Part shown: positions 18,258 through 26,052 of the stretch, piece after piece
Numbering within the stretch: position 1 is the stretch's first letter
How the letters are laid out: every line of letters begins with the position of its first letter
Assembly (NCBI GenBank): GCA_963780345.1
Contig: CAWABU010000001.1
Span: forward strand, 310,001-374,000
Direction: 5' to 3'
DNA from: PALSA-693 sp963780345
GTDB taxonomy: Bacteria; Actinomycetota; Acidimicrobiia; Acidimicrobiales; Palsa-688
Length of the DNA stretch: 64,000 nt
Notes under the pieces: generated by a model
What the model was told of the DNA's origin: nothing
What the model saw: only the letters and a program-made list of their open reading frames with translations
Database searches by the model: none
Made by a program: the position numbers and the translations under genes

Positions 18258-18308
18258 ATGAACCCCTTATCAAAGAGAAGCGGCAGCCTTCCATCTCCTC
18301 GAAGAAGT
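18258..18308 (+). other. int: Detached start of the integrase gene
   Basis: ATG 18258 begins a frame MNPLSKRSGSLPSPRRS that runs through the right repeat to 18308. In the excised circle the next codon is GAG 13957, which is exactly the integrase frame, giving continuous coding (RRS-EVAPLRPVIGDLEGL). In the integrated state the frame runs instead into unrelated chromosomal sequence, to about 18482. SD-like GGAA and the hexamer TAGTAC lie just upstream. The frame agreement and the absence of any start at the left end support one gene split by integration. Confidence 0.7.
18269..18308 (+). repeat. attR: right direct repeat
   Basis: This copy of the last 40 bases of rplS has two mismatches to 13917-13956, both outside the identical 22-base core (18287-18308). 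Read in the rplS frame it ends in TAG at 18307-18309, probably the original L19 stop codon. Confidence 0.85.
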
Positions 18309-18549
18309 AGATCCTCGGCTCTCCCCGGTCGACCGGGCACCCCGACGATGGATCTCATTCCTCTTGGGTGGCTGCGTGATCGTCAGGGACGGCCCCCACG
18401 GCGGGACTCCGCCGCTCATCCCGGGACCCCGGGCGTCAGGGGGATGAATGACCCACCGGCGACCTACCATGGGAAGCGATGAGCGAGTCGCGGCAGACCC
18501 AACAGACGCGCCACAGGAGTCCCTCGGGCCCCCTCGAGCGGGCACCCCG

Positions 18550-18843
18550 ATGAGCGCTGAGGACCTCGAAAGGTACGAGACCGAGATCGAGCTGCAGCTC
18601 TACCAGGAGTACCGGGCGGTGCTCGCCATGTTCAAGTACGTGGTCGAGACCGAGCGTCGGTTCTACCTGGCCAATGAGGTCAGTATGGAAGCCAAGGGGG
18701 AGGGAAACCGGACCTACTTCGAGATCGCCCTCCGCGACGCCTGGGTCTGGGACATGTACCGCCCGGCGCGGTTCGTTTCCTCGGTCCGGGTCGTGACCTT
18801 CAAGGACGTCAACGTCGAAGAGCTGCCCGAGAAGGAGCTGTAG
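18550..18843 (+). CDS. DUF2469 family protein
   Basis: This small conserved actinobacterial protein is usually encoded between rnhB/lepB and yraN downstream of rplS. Its function is unknown. MSAEDLERYETEIELQLYQEY and YVVETERRFYLANEV are the family hallmarks. I choose ATG 18550 (97 residues) because the conserved part begins there; an in-frame ATG at 18448 would add 34 low-complexity residues. The 241 bases between attR and this start contain no gene that I can see. lepB and rnhB, usual neighbours here, are absent. Confidence 0.85.
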   Translation: MSAEDLERYETEIELQLYQEYRAVLAMFKYVVETERRFYLANEVSMEAKGEGNRTYFEIALRDAWVWDMYRPARFVSSVRVVTFKDVNVEELPEKEL

Positions 18844-18853
18844 ATCACCCCTG

Positions 18854-19218
18854 GTGCGGCGAGTGCGGCGCATCGTCGCGCCCTCGGGTCGCTGGGGGAG
18901 GACCGGGCGGCCGCCTGGTACCAGGAGCGCGGTTATCAGGTGCTCGACCGCAACTGGCGGTGCCGTGACGGCGAGCTGGATCTGGTCGTCGGTCTCGGCC
19001 GGATCCTGGTGTTCTGCGAGGTCAAGGCCCGCTCCGGCACCGCCTTCGGCTTTCCAGCCGAGGCGGTAGGGGTGAGGAAGCAGGCCAGGATCCGCCGGCT
19101 CGCCGCCCGGTGGTTGCAGGAGCGCCGGGGGGTGTTGGGGTTCCGACCAACGGTCATCCGCTTCGACGTCGCGGCGATCCTCGGGGACGGGCTGGAGATC
19201 CTGGAGGCGGCGTTCTGA
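18854..19218 (+). CDS. yraN: YraN family (UPF0102) nuclease-fold protein, start uncertain
   Basis: UPF0102 proteins have a restriction-endonuclease-like fold and unknown function. The conserved core is present: LGSLGEDRAAAWYQERGYQ, LDRNWRCRDGELDLV and LVFCEVKARSG. The core frame has no ATG, GTG or TTG before GTG 18940, which would remove half the domain. GTG 18854 is in another frame, so either one base is missing between 18854 and about 18880, or a rare start such as ATC 18844 is used. It follows DUF2469 directly and overlaps the next gene. Confidence 0.8.
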
Positions 19219-20390
19219 GCGAGCTTCCGCCGGACGGCCTGGCGCCGTCCAGCCAGGTCGTCCACCTGGGGCGGCCCGCCAGGCAGGCCGGTGTCCCGGT
19301 CAACCCGCCCGTGGTGCTGAGCGCCACGTTCGTTCAGGGCGGCGGGCTCATCTACGGGCGGGATGGGAATCCGACCTGGGAGGCGCTGGAGGAAGTCCTC
19401 GGCACGCTCGAAGGTGGGTCGGCGCTGGTCTTCGCCTCGGGGATGGCGGCGATAGCCGCCGTCATGGAGACGCTGCCGGTGCCGGGCCGCGTCGTCGTCG
19501 CCGGAGATGCCTACAACGGCACCCGCCGGTTCCTGGGCGACGTCGCCGGGCGCGGTCGGCTGCGCTTCCGGACCGTCGACGTCGCCGACGCGGCCGCCAC
19601 CCTGGCCGCCTGCGCCGAGATGGTCGACGCTCCGGCCCGACCGTCGGGCGAAGCAGGTCAGTTCGGCGGCCGCGGTCTCCTGTGGCTGGAATCGCCGACC
19701 AACCCGCTGCTCGCAGTGGCTGACCTGGCCACCCTGATCTCCGGTGCCCACCGGCTGGGTGTGGATGTGGCCGTCGACAACACCTTCGCCACCCCACTCC
19801 TGCAGCGTCCGCTCGAAGCCGGAGCTGACGTGGTCGTGCACAGCGCCACCAAGTTGCTGGCCGGGCACTCGGATCTGGTGCTCGGCGCCGCCGCCTCCCG
19901 GCGGCCGGAGGTGGTGGAGAGCCTGGCCCGCCGCCGCAGCCTCCATGGCGCCGTCGCGGGCCCGTGGGAAGCGTGGCTGGCCCTCCGCGGCGTCCGGACG
20001 CTGGCCATCCGCCTGGATCGCGCCCAAGCCAACGCCGGCGATCTGGCCCGGCGGCTGACGGGGCACCCACAGGTCAGCAAGGTCTACTACCCCGGGCTTC
20101 CCCAGCACGTCGGCCACGAGCTGGCCGCACGCCAGATGCGCGGCTTCGGCACCATTGTCTCGTTTGAGGTCGTCGGCGGCGCCGGGCCGGCCGAGGCGGC
20201 GGTGGCCGCAGCCCGCCTGGCGACTCCCGGAACCAGCCTCGGAGGGGTGGAGACGCTCATCGAACGACGGGGTCGGTGGGAGGGAGAACAGGGCCTGCCG
20301 CCAGGTCTGGTACGCATGTCCGTTGGCATCGAGGACGTTGAGGACCTGTGGTCGGACCTCGACGCCGCACTCCGGGCGTCGCGCTCATAG
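19215..20390 (+). CDS. Cys/Met-metabolism PLP enzyme (cystathionine gamma-synthase/lyase type)
   Basis: This is a fold-type I PLP enzyme of transsulfuration. VNPPVVLSATFVQGG, the PLP lysine box VVVHSATKLLAGHSD, ALVFASGMAAIAAVM and LWLESPTNPLLAVAD are typical. Synthase, lyase and related activities cannot be separated by eye. The conserved N terminus begins right after the yraN stop, where the only candidate start is CTG 19215 overlapping TGA; GTG 19110 would add 35 residues lying antiregister inside yraN. At 391 residues the length is normal. It converges with a zinc-ribbon gene nine bases away. It is an unusual gene for this cluster. Confidence 0.82.
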   Translation: MSELPPDGLAPSSQVVHLGRPARQAGVPVNPPVVLSATFVQGGGLIYGRDGNPTWEALEEVLGTLEGGSALVFASGMAAIAAVMETLPVPGRVVVAGDAYNGTRRFLGDVAGRGRLRFRTVDVADAAATLAACAEMVDAPARPSGEAGQFGGRGLLWLESPTNPLLAVADLATLISGAHRLGVDVAVDNTFATPLLQRPLEAGADVVVHSATKLLAGHSDLVLGAAASRRPEVVESLARRRSLHGAVAGPWEAWLALRGVRTLAIRLDRAQANAGDLARRLTGHPQVSKVYYPGLPQHVGHELAARQMRGFGTIVSFEVVGGAGPAEAAVAAARLATPGTSLGGVETLIERRGRWEGEQGLPPGLVRMSVGIEDVEDLWSDLDAALRASRS

Positions 20391-20399
20391 CGGAAGGGC

Positions 20400-20612
20400 T
20401 CAGCGGCCGGGACGCCGTCGGTCTCGTCGCTCCCAGCACGGACGATGCCAATGCCGGCGCAAGTCCGGACATCGCCGAGGGACCACCACCAGGTGGCCGA
20501 GTCCGGGGGGGATCTCCTGCTGGCAGCCAGGGCACACATAGGTCTTGCGGGCCTGGAAGGGATGGACCCGGGTCACATCCACCTCGGAGGGGTCGGTGGT
20601 GTGGGCGTCCAT
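20400..20612 (-). CDS. Small zinc-ribbon protein, conserved in actinobacteria
   Basis: This 70-residue protein has a core KTYVCPGCQQEIPPGLGHLV followed by RRHWHRPCWERRDRRR. One CxxC pair plus a later His/Cys group make a probable zinc site. I recall similar small proteins in many actinobacterial genomes, without known function. It is transcribed away from comM and converges with the PLP-enzyme gene. The two ATG-containing N-terminal residues before TTDPSEVDVTRVHPF are not important for the call. Confidence 0.7.
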   Translation of the reverse strand: MDAHTTDPSEVDVTRVHPFQARKTYVCPGCQQEIPPGLGHLVVVPRRCPDLRRHWHRPCWERRDRRRPGR

Positions 20613-20747
20613 CCCCCGATTGTCGTCGACGGACGCACGGAACCCGCGCCGTCCAGAAGACCGTCACAGCCTGGCGATAGGTTTCCTCATCGCTCGGGTG
20701 CCGGCGGACGGCCCTCGTCAGGTTCGTCTCACCGCCGGAGGATCATC

Positions 20748-22280
20748 GTGCTCGCCAGCGTCCCGTCCGCCATTCTCGTCGGTGTCGACGGCACTCCGAT
20801 CTCGGTCGAGGTGCACGTGTCGCCGGGTATCCCGTCCTTTACCGTGGTGGGCCTGCCCGATGCGTCCTGCCGGGAAGCGAGGGACCGGGTTCGAGCCGCC
20901 ATCCTTTCGAGCGGCCTGCAGTGGCCCCAGCGGCGGGTCACGGTCAACCTGGCGCCGACCGGAGTCCGCAAGAGCGGGGCGGGTCTCGACCTTCCCATTG
21001 CCGTTGCGCTGCTGGCGGCCGACGGCCAGGTCCCCGCGGACGCGGTCTCCGGCGTCGCCTTCATCGGGGAACTCGGGCTTGACGGCAGCATCCGTCGGGT
21101 GCCCGGGGTGCTGCCGCTCGTCGACGCCGTTCGGGCCGCTCGGGTGGTGGTGCCGGCGCGGTGCGCCCGCGAGGCCGCCCTGATTTGCCCCGATGCGGTC
21201 CGGGCGGCGCCAACCCTGCGCAGCCTGGTGGCCATCGTTCGGGGCGACGAGGGTTGGCCCTCCCTCGACCTCGGCCCTCCCGGTGCGGGCACCGACGCAG
21301 CCGGACCTGACCTGGCGGACGTGCGGGGTCAGGCTCTCGGGCGACTCGCGGTGGAGGTGGCCGCGGCCGGCGGCCACCACCTGCTGCTGGTAGGACCGCC
21401 CGGGGCCGGCAAGACGATGCTCGCCGAGCGGCTCCCCGGCCTCTTGCCGCCGCTGCCGCTCGCGCAGGCCGTCGAGGTGACTCGAATCCACTCTGCGGCC
21501 GGCCTCACCTTGCCCCCCGGCATCCTGATCCGACGGCCTCCGATGCGAGCGCCCCATCACAGCGCCTCGTTGGTGTCGTTGATCGGGGGCGGGAGCACCC
21601 TGATGCGCCCCGGAGAGTTGAGTTGCGCCCATCACGGGGTGCTGTTCCTCGATGAGCTCGGCGAGTTCCCTTCGGATGTCCTCGACACCCTGCGCCAGCC
21701 ACTCGAGGAGGGCCATGTCCTGGTCTGCCGGGCCCGGGCCAGTGTGTTGTTTCCCGCCCGCGTCCTGCTGGTCGCGGCGATGAATCCCTGCCCCTGCGGC
21801 AGTGAGGGCGGTCCCGGCTCGTGCCGGTGCCGCCAAGCGGTCCGGTCCCGTTATGCCACGCGGGTTTCCGGGCCGTTACTCGATCGGTTTGACCTGCGAG
21901 TCATGGTCGACCGGCCGGACGTCGCCGAGCTGCTGGCTATCGAGCAGACGGCCCGGCCCCTGGTCGAATCCACCGAGGTGGTCGCCGGGCGGGTGGCCGC
22001 CGCCCGGTCCCTGGCCGCAGCCAGAGGCCTGACCTGCAATTCGGCCCTCCCAGCCGACCGTCTCGACGAAATTGCCCCGCTGGAGCCGGCCGCCCGGCTC
22101 ATGCTCGAGACCCGCCTACGGCAGGGCCGGCTGTCGGCGCGCGGCCTGCACCGGGTCCGGCGGGTGGCCCGGACACTCGCGGACCTGGCCGGCCGGGAGG
22201 GCAAGTTGAGTCCCGACGACGTGTTGAGCGCCCTGGCGCTCCGGGCCGACGTCTTCGCGTCCGAGGACGGGTCCAGTTGA
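20748..22280 (+). CDS. comM: ComM/YifB family Mg-chelatase-like AAA+ ATPase
   Basis: ComM is a helicase that helps branch migration during natural transformation. The N-terminal Lon-like domain has HVSPGIPSFTVVGLPDASCR. The AAA+ core has Walker A GPPGAGKT and Walker B LFLDELGEF, with a Cys-rich segment NPCPCGSEGGPGSCRC. The C-terminal domain contains RLSARGLHRVRRVARTLADL. The GTG start is chosen for the GGAGG ending eight bases before it. At 510 residues the length is normal. The dprA gene begins within its stop codon, so the two are coupled. Confidence 0.93.
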   Translation: MLASVPSAILVGVDGTPISVEVHVSPGIPSFTVVGLPDASCREARDRVRAAILSSGLQWPQRRVTVNLAPTGVRKSGAGLDLPIAVALLAADGQVPADAVSGVAFIGELGLDGSIRRVPGVLPLVDAVRAARVVVPARCAREAALICPDAVRAAPTLRSLVAIVRGDEGWPSLDLGPPGAGTDAAGPDLADVRGQALGRLAVEVAAAGGHHLLLVGPPGAGKTMLAERLPGLLPPLPLAQAVEVTRIHSAAGLTLPPGILIRRPPMRAPHHSASLVSLIGGGSTLMRPGELSCAHHGVLFLDELGEFPSDVLDTLRQPLEEGHVLVCRARASVLFPARVLLVAAMNPCPCGSEGGPGSCRCRQAVRSRYATRVSGPLLDRFDLRVMVDRPDVAELLAIEQTARPLVESTEVVAGRVAAARSLAAARGLTCNSALPADRLDEIAPLEPAARLMLETRLRQGRLSARGLHRVRRVARTLADLAGREGKLSPDDVLSALALRADVFASEDGSS

Positions 22281-23656
22281 CGGCGAACCCCGATGTCAGC
22301 TCGTCCGCCGGCGACGTCGACACCGGTGAAGTGCCGTACGCCGCAGCCCTGGCCGCGCTCCCGGGCGCGGGCCCGGCGGTCCTGGTCCAGATCCTCCGGG
22401 ACTGGACACCGGAGGAAGCGTGGCGCCGGATCCGGGATGGCCGTCTCGATCGTCCGCCATGGCGTAACCCCCGCGGCGACGGGCAACTGGACTTCGACAG
22501 TTTCTCGGCATCTGACGGTCTTCGGTCTCGATCGCGATCCCAATCCGGATCAGCCCCGTCCTTGTCCCAGTCAGCAAGGTCACGCTCCGAGTCAGAACGA
22601 GATCCGGTTGGAGGGTCGCGGTACGCACCGTCCTGGCGGCAGACGGCTCGCCGGCTGGATCCCCCCGGGTGGTGGGCGCGGTACGCCGCCGCCGGGGTCG
22701 GCGTGACCTGGCCGGGCCGGGCCGACTATCCGCCCGCCCTGGCCCACGATCCGCAACGGCCCGGGGTGCTCTTCTGGCGGGGGGAGCTGGGCTGTCTGGC
22801 GCACCCGTGCGTGGCGGTCGTCGGCACCCGCCGGGCGACCCACGACGGGCGGTCGGTGGCGTTCGAGCTGGGCCGTGACCTCGCCGCGGCCGGGATTTGC
22901 GTGGTCTCGGGGCTGGCCCTGGGCATCGACGGGGCGGCGCACGCAGGCGCCCTGAGCCATCGGTCATTTCCCTCGGCGGCCGGCCCGGCCGGCGTGGCCG
23001 CAAGTGGGGTCGACGTGCCCTATCCCCGCCGTCACGCCGGGCTGTGGGAGCGAGTGGTCGAGAGCGGGGTCATGCTGTCCGAGACGCTGCCCGGACGGCC
23101 GCCGCACCCCTGGCGGTTCCCGGCCCGCAATCGGATCATCGCAGCGCTGTCGGCCATGGTCGTCGTCGTCGAATCACACGCGGCCGGCGGCAGTCTGATC
23201 ACTGCCGAGGCGGCCATGGCCCGTGGTGTCGACGTGAGAGTGGTCCCGGGGCCGGTGCACAGCTCGGCGAGCGCGGGCAGCAACCAGTTGCTCTACGACG
23301 GACCGGGACCGGTTCGCAGCGCCCAGGATGTGCTGGACGCCCTGGGAATCGTGCTGGACCCACGGCCGACCCCCGGTCGGGTCACCGGCTCCACGGTCTT
23401 GCGCCATTTGCGCCAGCTGCCGGGCGGGGGGTCCCCGGCTCCGGGTTCGCCCGCGGCGGAAGGCGCGGCCGACTCGCTGACCCGGGAAGAAAGAGACGTT
23501 CTTGATGCGGTGGCGTGGCAGCCCACCCTGCTCAGTCAGGTGGTGGACCGAACCGGGCTCCCGGTCGGCACGGCATCGCGGGCGCTGGATTCGCTGGAGG
23601 CCGCCGGGCTGTTGGGCAGGGAACACCACTGGTGGATTCGCCTGGCCAACCGATGA
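22277..23656 (+). CDS. dprA: DNA-processing protein DprA
   Basis: DprA loads RecA on incoming single-stranded DNA during transformation and has roles in general DNA handling. The Rossmann core reads VAVVGTRRATHDGRSVAFELG, VSGLALGIDGAAHAG and later FPARNRIIAALSAMVVVVE. The C-terminal winged helix is LTREERDVLDAVAWQPTLL. TTG 22277 overlaps the comM stop. At 459 residues it is longer than usual. About residues 76-115 form a Ser/Arg-rich insert (SDGLRSRSRSQSGSAPSLSQ) between the N-terminal SAM-like part and the core. Confidence 0.93.
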   Translation: MTANPDVSSSAGDVDTGEVPYAAALAALPGAGPAVLVQILRDWTPEEAWRRIRDGRLDRPPWRNPRGDGQLDFDSFSASDGLRSRSRSQSGSAPSLSQSARSRSESERDPVGGSRYAPSWRQTARRLDPPGWWARYAAAGVGVTWPGRADYPPALAHDPQRPGVLFWRGELGCLAHPCVAVVGTRRATHDGRSVAFELGRDLAAAGICVVSGLALGIDGAAHAGALSHRSFPSAAGPAGVAASGVDVPYPRRHAGLWERVVESGVMLSETLPGRPPHPWRFPARNRIIAALSAMVVVVESHAAGGSLITAEAAMARGVDVRVVPGPVHSSASAGSNQLLYDGPGPVRSAQDVLDALGIVLDPRPTPGRVTGSTVLRHLRQLPGGGSPAPGSPAAEGAADSLTREERDVLDAVAWQPTLLSQVVDRTGLPVGTASRALDSLEAAGLLGREHHWWIRLANR

Positions 23657-23964
23657 CCGGGCCAACCGATGACCGGCCCGGACTCGGGACGGCCGCGGCC
23701 CGGGAGGCCGGGCCGGGCGCCCCGCGTGCCGGGCGGTCGCATGCGGGGCCCCGACATCAGGTGCCGAGATCGGACGCCGAGATCGGACACCGAGGTCGGA
23801 CGGAAAGGTCGGACGGCAGGGTCCGAGGAGCGCACTTGTTGGGCTACCATGGAGTTCCGTCCCGAACAGGCGGGACCCATGTTCACCCCGGTGCACCCAC
23901 GGTCGCTGGCTTGCCGGTCAGCGCGCGCATCGGGCTCTCCAACAACCGATGGGAAGGAGCTCAT
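23657..23964. other. Noncoding region between dprA and rpsB with 13-bp repeats
   Basis: No gene is supported. A 16-base duplication of the dprA end (GGCCAACCGATGACCG) sits at the left edge. Four tandem 13-base units related to GCCGAGATCGGAC occupy 23763-23814. The rest is presumably the promoter and leader of rpsB. Confidence 0.6.
23928..23951 (+). promoter_or_regulatory. Hairpin abutting the rpsB ribosome binding site
   Basis: CATCGG (23928-23933) and CCGATG (23946-23951) can pair with a 12-base loop, immediately before the Shine-Dalgarno GGGAAGGAG. The placement would suit leader control of S2/EF-Ts synthesis, but pairing by chance is possible. Confidence 0.35.
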
Positions 23965-25032
23965 ATGGCTGTCGTCACCATGAGGCAGTTGCTCGAGGCC
24001 GGAGTCCATTTCGGCCATCAGACCAGGCGCTGGAACCCGAAGATGAAGAGGTTCATTTTCGGTGAGCGCAACGGCATCTACATCATCGATCTCAATCAGA
24101 CGCTCGACCGCATCGACGTCGCCTATTCGTTTGTGCGCGACCTGGTGGCCGACAATGGCACGGTCCTGTTCGTCGGGACCAAGAAGCAGACCCAGGATCC
24201 GATCGCACGCTATGCCGTCCAGTGCGGAATGCCGTACATCAATGAGCGGTGGCTCGGCGGCATGCTCACCAACTTCAACACCATCGCCGGCCGGGTCAAG
24301 AAAATGCAGGAGTTCGAGCGGATGCGCAGCGCCGGCGACTTCGACGCCATGCCGAAGAAAGAGGCGCTCATCCACAGCCGGGAGCTGGACAAGCTGGAGC
24401 GCAACCTCGGGGGCATCCGGGACATGACCAAGCTGCCGGACGCCATCTTCGTGATCGACACCAAGAAGGAACACATCGCGGTCACGGAGGCCAACAAGCT
24501 CGGGCTCCCGATCGTGGCCGTGGTTGACACCAACTGCGATCCTGACCTCATCAATTACGTGATCCCGGGCAACGACGACGCCATTCGCGCCGGGACCCTC
24601 ATGTGCCGGGTGGTCTCCGACGCGGTCGAGGAAGGGCGGTTCATTTCCTCCCGGCGCGCCGCCCGGGCCGGTGCGCCCGCGCCGGGGGCTGGAGGTCCGC
24701 CAGCGCTCGATCCCGAAGAGGAGGCCCGCCGGGCCGACCAGCAGCGCGACGCCCGTCGCCAGGCCGCGCTGGCGCAAGCCGAGCGGGAGGCCCGCCTGCT
24801 CGCCGCCCGGCGCGCCGCGGCCGAGGCGCCCGGCGGGCCTGAAGCCGCGGAGGCCGGGCCCGGAGCCGGGTCGCCGGAGGCGGGTGCCCCGGCCGAGACG
24901 AGCGCTTCGTCGGCTCCGGCCGAACAGTCCGGGCCGGCCCCGACGCCATCCGCCGGCTCCGATCAACCACTGACGGCTGAACCACCGGCGGTCGGCGACG
25001 CCGCCGACGAACTGACACGAGTAGAGGACTAG
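23965..25032 (+). CDS. rpsB: Ribosomal protein S2
   Basis: S2 of the small subunit. MRQLLEAGVHFGHQTRRWNPK and NERWLGGMLTNFNTIAGRVKK are diagnostic. The ATG follows a strong GGGAAGGAG. At 355 residues it is about 100 longer than usual. The extra C-terminal part (after about residue 230) is Ala/Pro/Glu-rich with a probable helical RRADQQRDARRQAALAQAER stretch, as in some actinobacteria. It is followed 18 bases later by tsf. Confidence 0.97.
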   Translation: MAVVTMRQLLEAGVHFGHQTRRWNPKMKRFIFGERNGIYIIDLNQTLDRIDVAYSFVRDLVADNGTVLFVGTKKQTQDPIARYAVQCGMPYINERWLGGMLTNFNTIAGRVKKMQEFERMRSAGDFDAMPKKEALIHSRELDKLERNLGGIRDMTKLPDAIFVIDTKKEHIAVTEANKLGLPIVAVVDTNCDPDLINYVIPGNDDAIRAGTLMCRVVSDAVEEGRFISSRRAARAGAPAPGAGGPPALDPEEEARRADQQRDARRQAALAQAEREARLLAARRAAAEAPGGPEAAEAGPGAGSPEAGAPAETSASSAPAEQSGPAPTPSAGSDQPLTAEPPAVGDAADELTRVED

Positions 25033-25050
25033 AGGAGTAGAGACAGGGCT

Positions 25051-25854
25051 ATGGCAGAGTTCACCGCCCAGGATGTAAAGGCGCTCCGGGATGCGACCGG
25101 AGCCGGAATGATGGACGCCAAGAAGGCGCTGGTGGAGACCGACGGGGACCGCGTCGCCGCGGCCGCCTGGCTTCGGGAGCGGGGTCTCGGCAAGGTGGCC
25201 GAGCGCTCCGGACGCGACAACGTGGAGGGTGCCGTCTCGGTGGCGAAGGTCGACAACGCCGCGGCGCTGGTCGAGCTGAAGTCGGAGAGCGACTTCGTCG
25301 CCAAGTCCGCCGATTTCGTCAACACCGTCGAGGAACTGGCCCACACGGTGGCAGCCGAAGGTGAGGCCGCGGTCGAGACCCACAAGGACGCCATCGACGA
25401 TCTCCGGCTCACCCTCAAGGAAAACATCGAGGTGGGGCAGGTCGTCCGCTTCGCCGCGGACTCCGGCGACTACCTCGACACCTACCTGCACGTGCAGAAC
25501 GGGCGGGGGGTCAACGCCGTCATCGTGGAGCTGGCCGGCGGCTCGCCGGAGCTGGCCCACGACATCGCCGTCCACGTCGCCTTCGGCCGGCCGTCCTACA
25601 TCGAGCGCGACCAGGTCCCGGCCGACGAGGTGGCCGCGGAGCGGGCTGCCCTCGAAGCCCAGACCCGCAACGAAGGCAAACCTGTGCAGGCCGTGCCCAA
25701 GATCGTGGAGGGAAAGCTCGACGGTTGGTACAAGCGGGTGCCCGGCGGCGTGCTCCTCGAGCAGCCGTACGCCAAGGACGACAAACAGTCCGTGGCCAAA
25801 GTGCTGGGGGACGCCAGGGTGGTCCGGATCGCCCAGGCGGTTGTCGGCAGCTAA
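25051..25854 (+). CDS. tsf: Elongation factor Ts
   Basis: EF-Ts regenerates EF-Tu-GTP. The N-terminal UBA-like domain has VKALRDATGAGMMDAKKAL, and the core has VELKSESDFVAKSADFVNTV. The 267 residues are intact and of normal length. It is co-transcribed with rpsB. About 200 bases of noncoding sequence separate it from pyrH. Confidence 0.97.
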   Translation: MAEFTAQDVKALRDATGAGMMDAKKALVETDGDRVAAAAWLRERGLGKVAERSGRDNVEGAVSVAKVDNAAALVELKSESDFVAKSADFVNTVEELAHTVAAEGEAAVETHKDAIDDLRLTLKENIEVGQVVRFAADSGDYLDTYLHVQNGRGVNAVIVELAGGSPELAHDIAVHVAFGRPSYIERDQVPADEVAAERAALEAQTRNEGKPVQAVPKIVEGKLDGWYKRVPGGVLLEQPYAKDDKQSVAKVLGDARVVRIAQAVVGS

Positions 25855-26037
25855 CCCGGGGCACTGCTCGCCAGCGACCGGTCGGCGATACCCGGACCGG
25901 CCACAGTGAGAGGGGCCATGCCGAGATGGGGAACGGGGCGGGGACGGCGGTCGCGGGCTGGTCCGGCCTGCGACCGGGTCCTTTGACGTGTTTGTCACCC
26001 GTCGTCGCCGGTCACACCCCGGCGGAAACGCCCGCAC

Positions 26038-26043
26038 TAGGCT
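26038..26043 (+). promoter_or_regulatory. Probable -10 element of pyrH
   Basis: TAGGCT is nine bases before the GTG start of pyrH, with no Shine-Dalgarno between. The spacing is the same as at smc and ftsY. Confidence 0.5.
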
Positions 26044-26052
26044 GGTGGCCTC

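Larger units (their letters stand above)
13957..18308 (+). mobile_element. Integrative element inserted in rplS (int, HUH rep, two exported proteins)
   Basis: This 4,352-base segment lies between the two copies of the rplS end. It contains a tyrosine recombinase reading inward from the left end, a G2P-type rolling-circle replication initiator, a lipoprotein gene and a membrane-anchored protein gene on the reverse strand. Hairpin-rich noncoding stretches lie at 16244-16551 and 17883-18257. No DNA translocase, relaxase-partner, capsid or Zot-like gene is visible, so it looks like a plasmid-like integrative element or a satellite. Outside it the chromosome resumes with DUF2469 and yraN, which often lie just downstream of rplS in actinobacteria. 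The cargo half is visibly less GC-rich than the flanks. The element would circularise by recombination of the two repeats. Confidence 0.8.
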
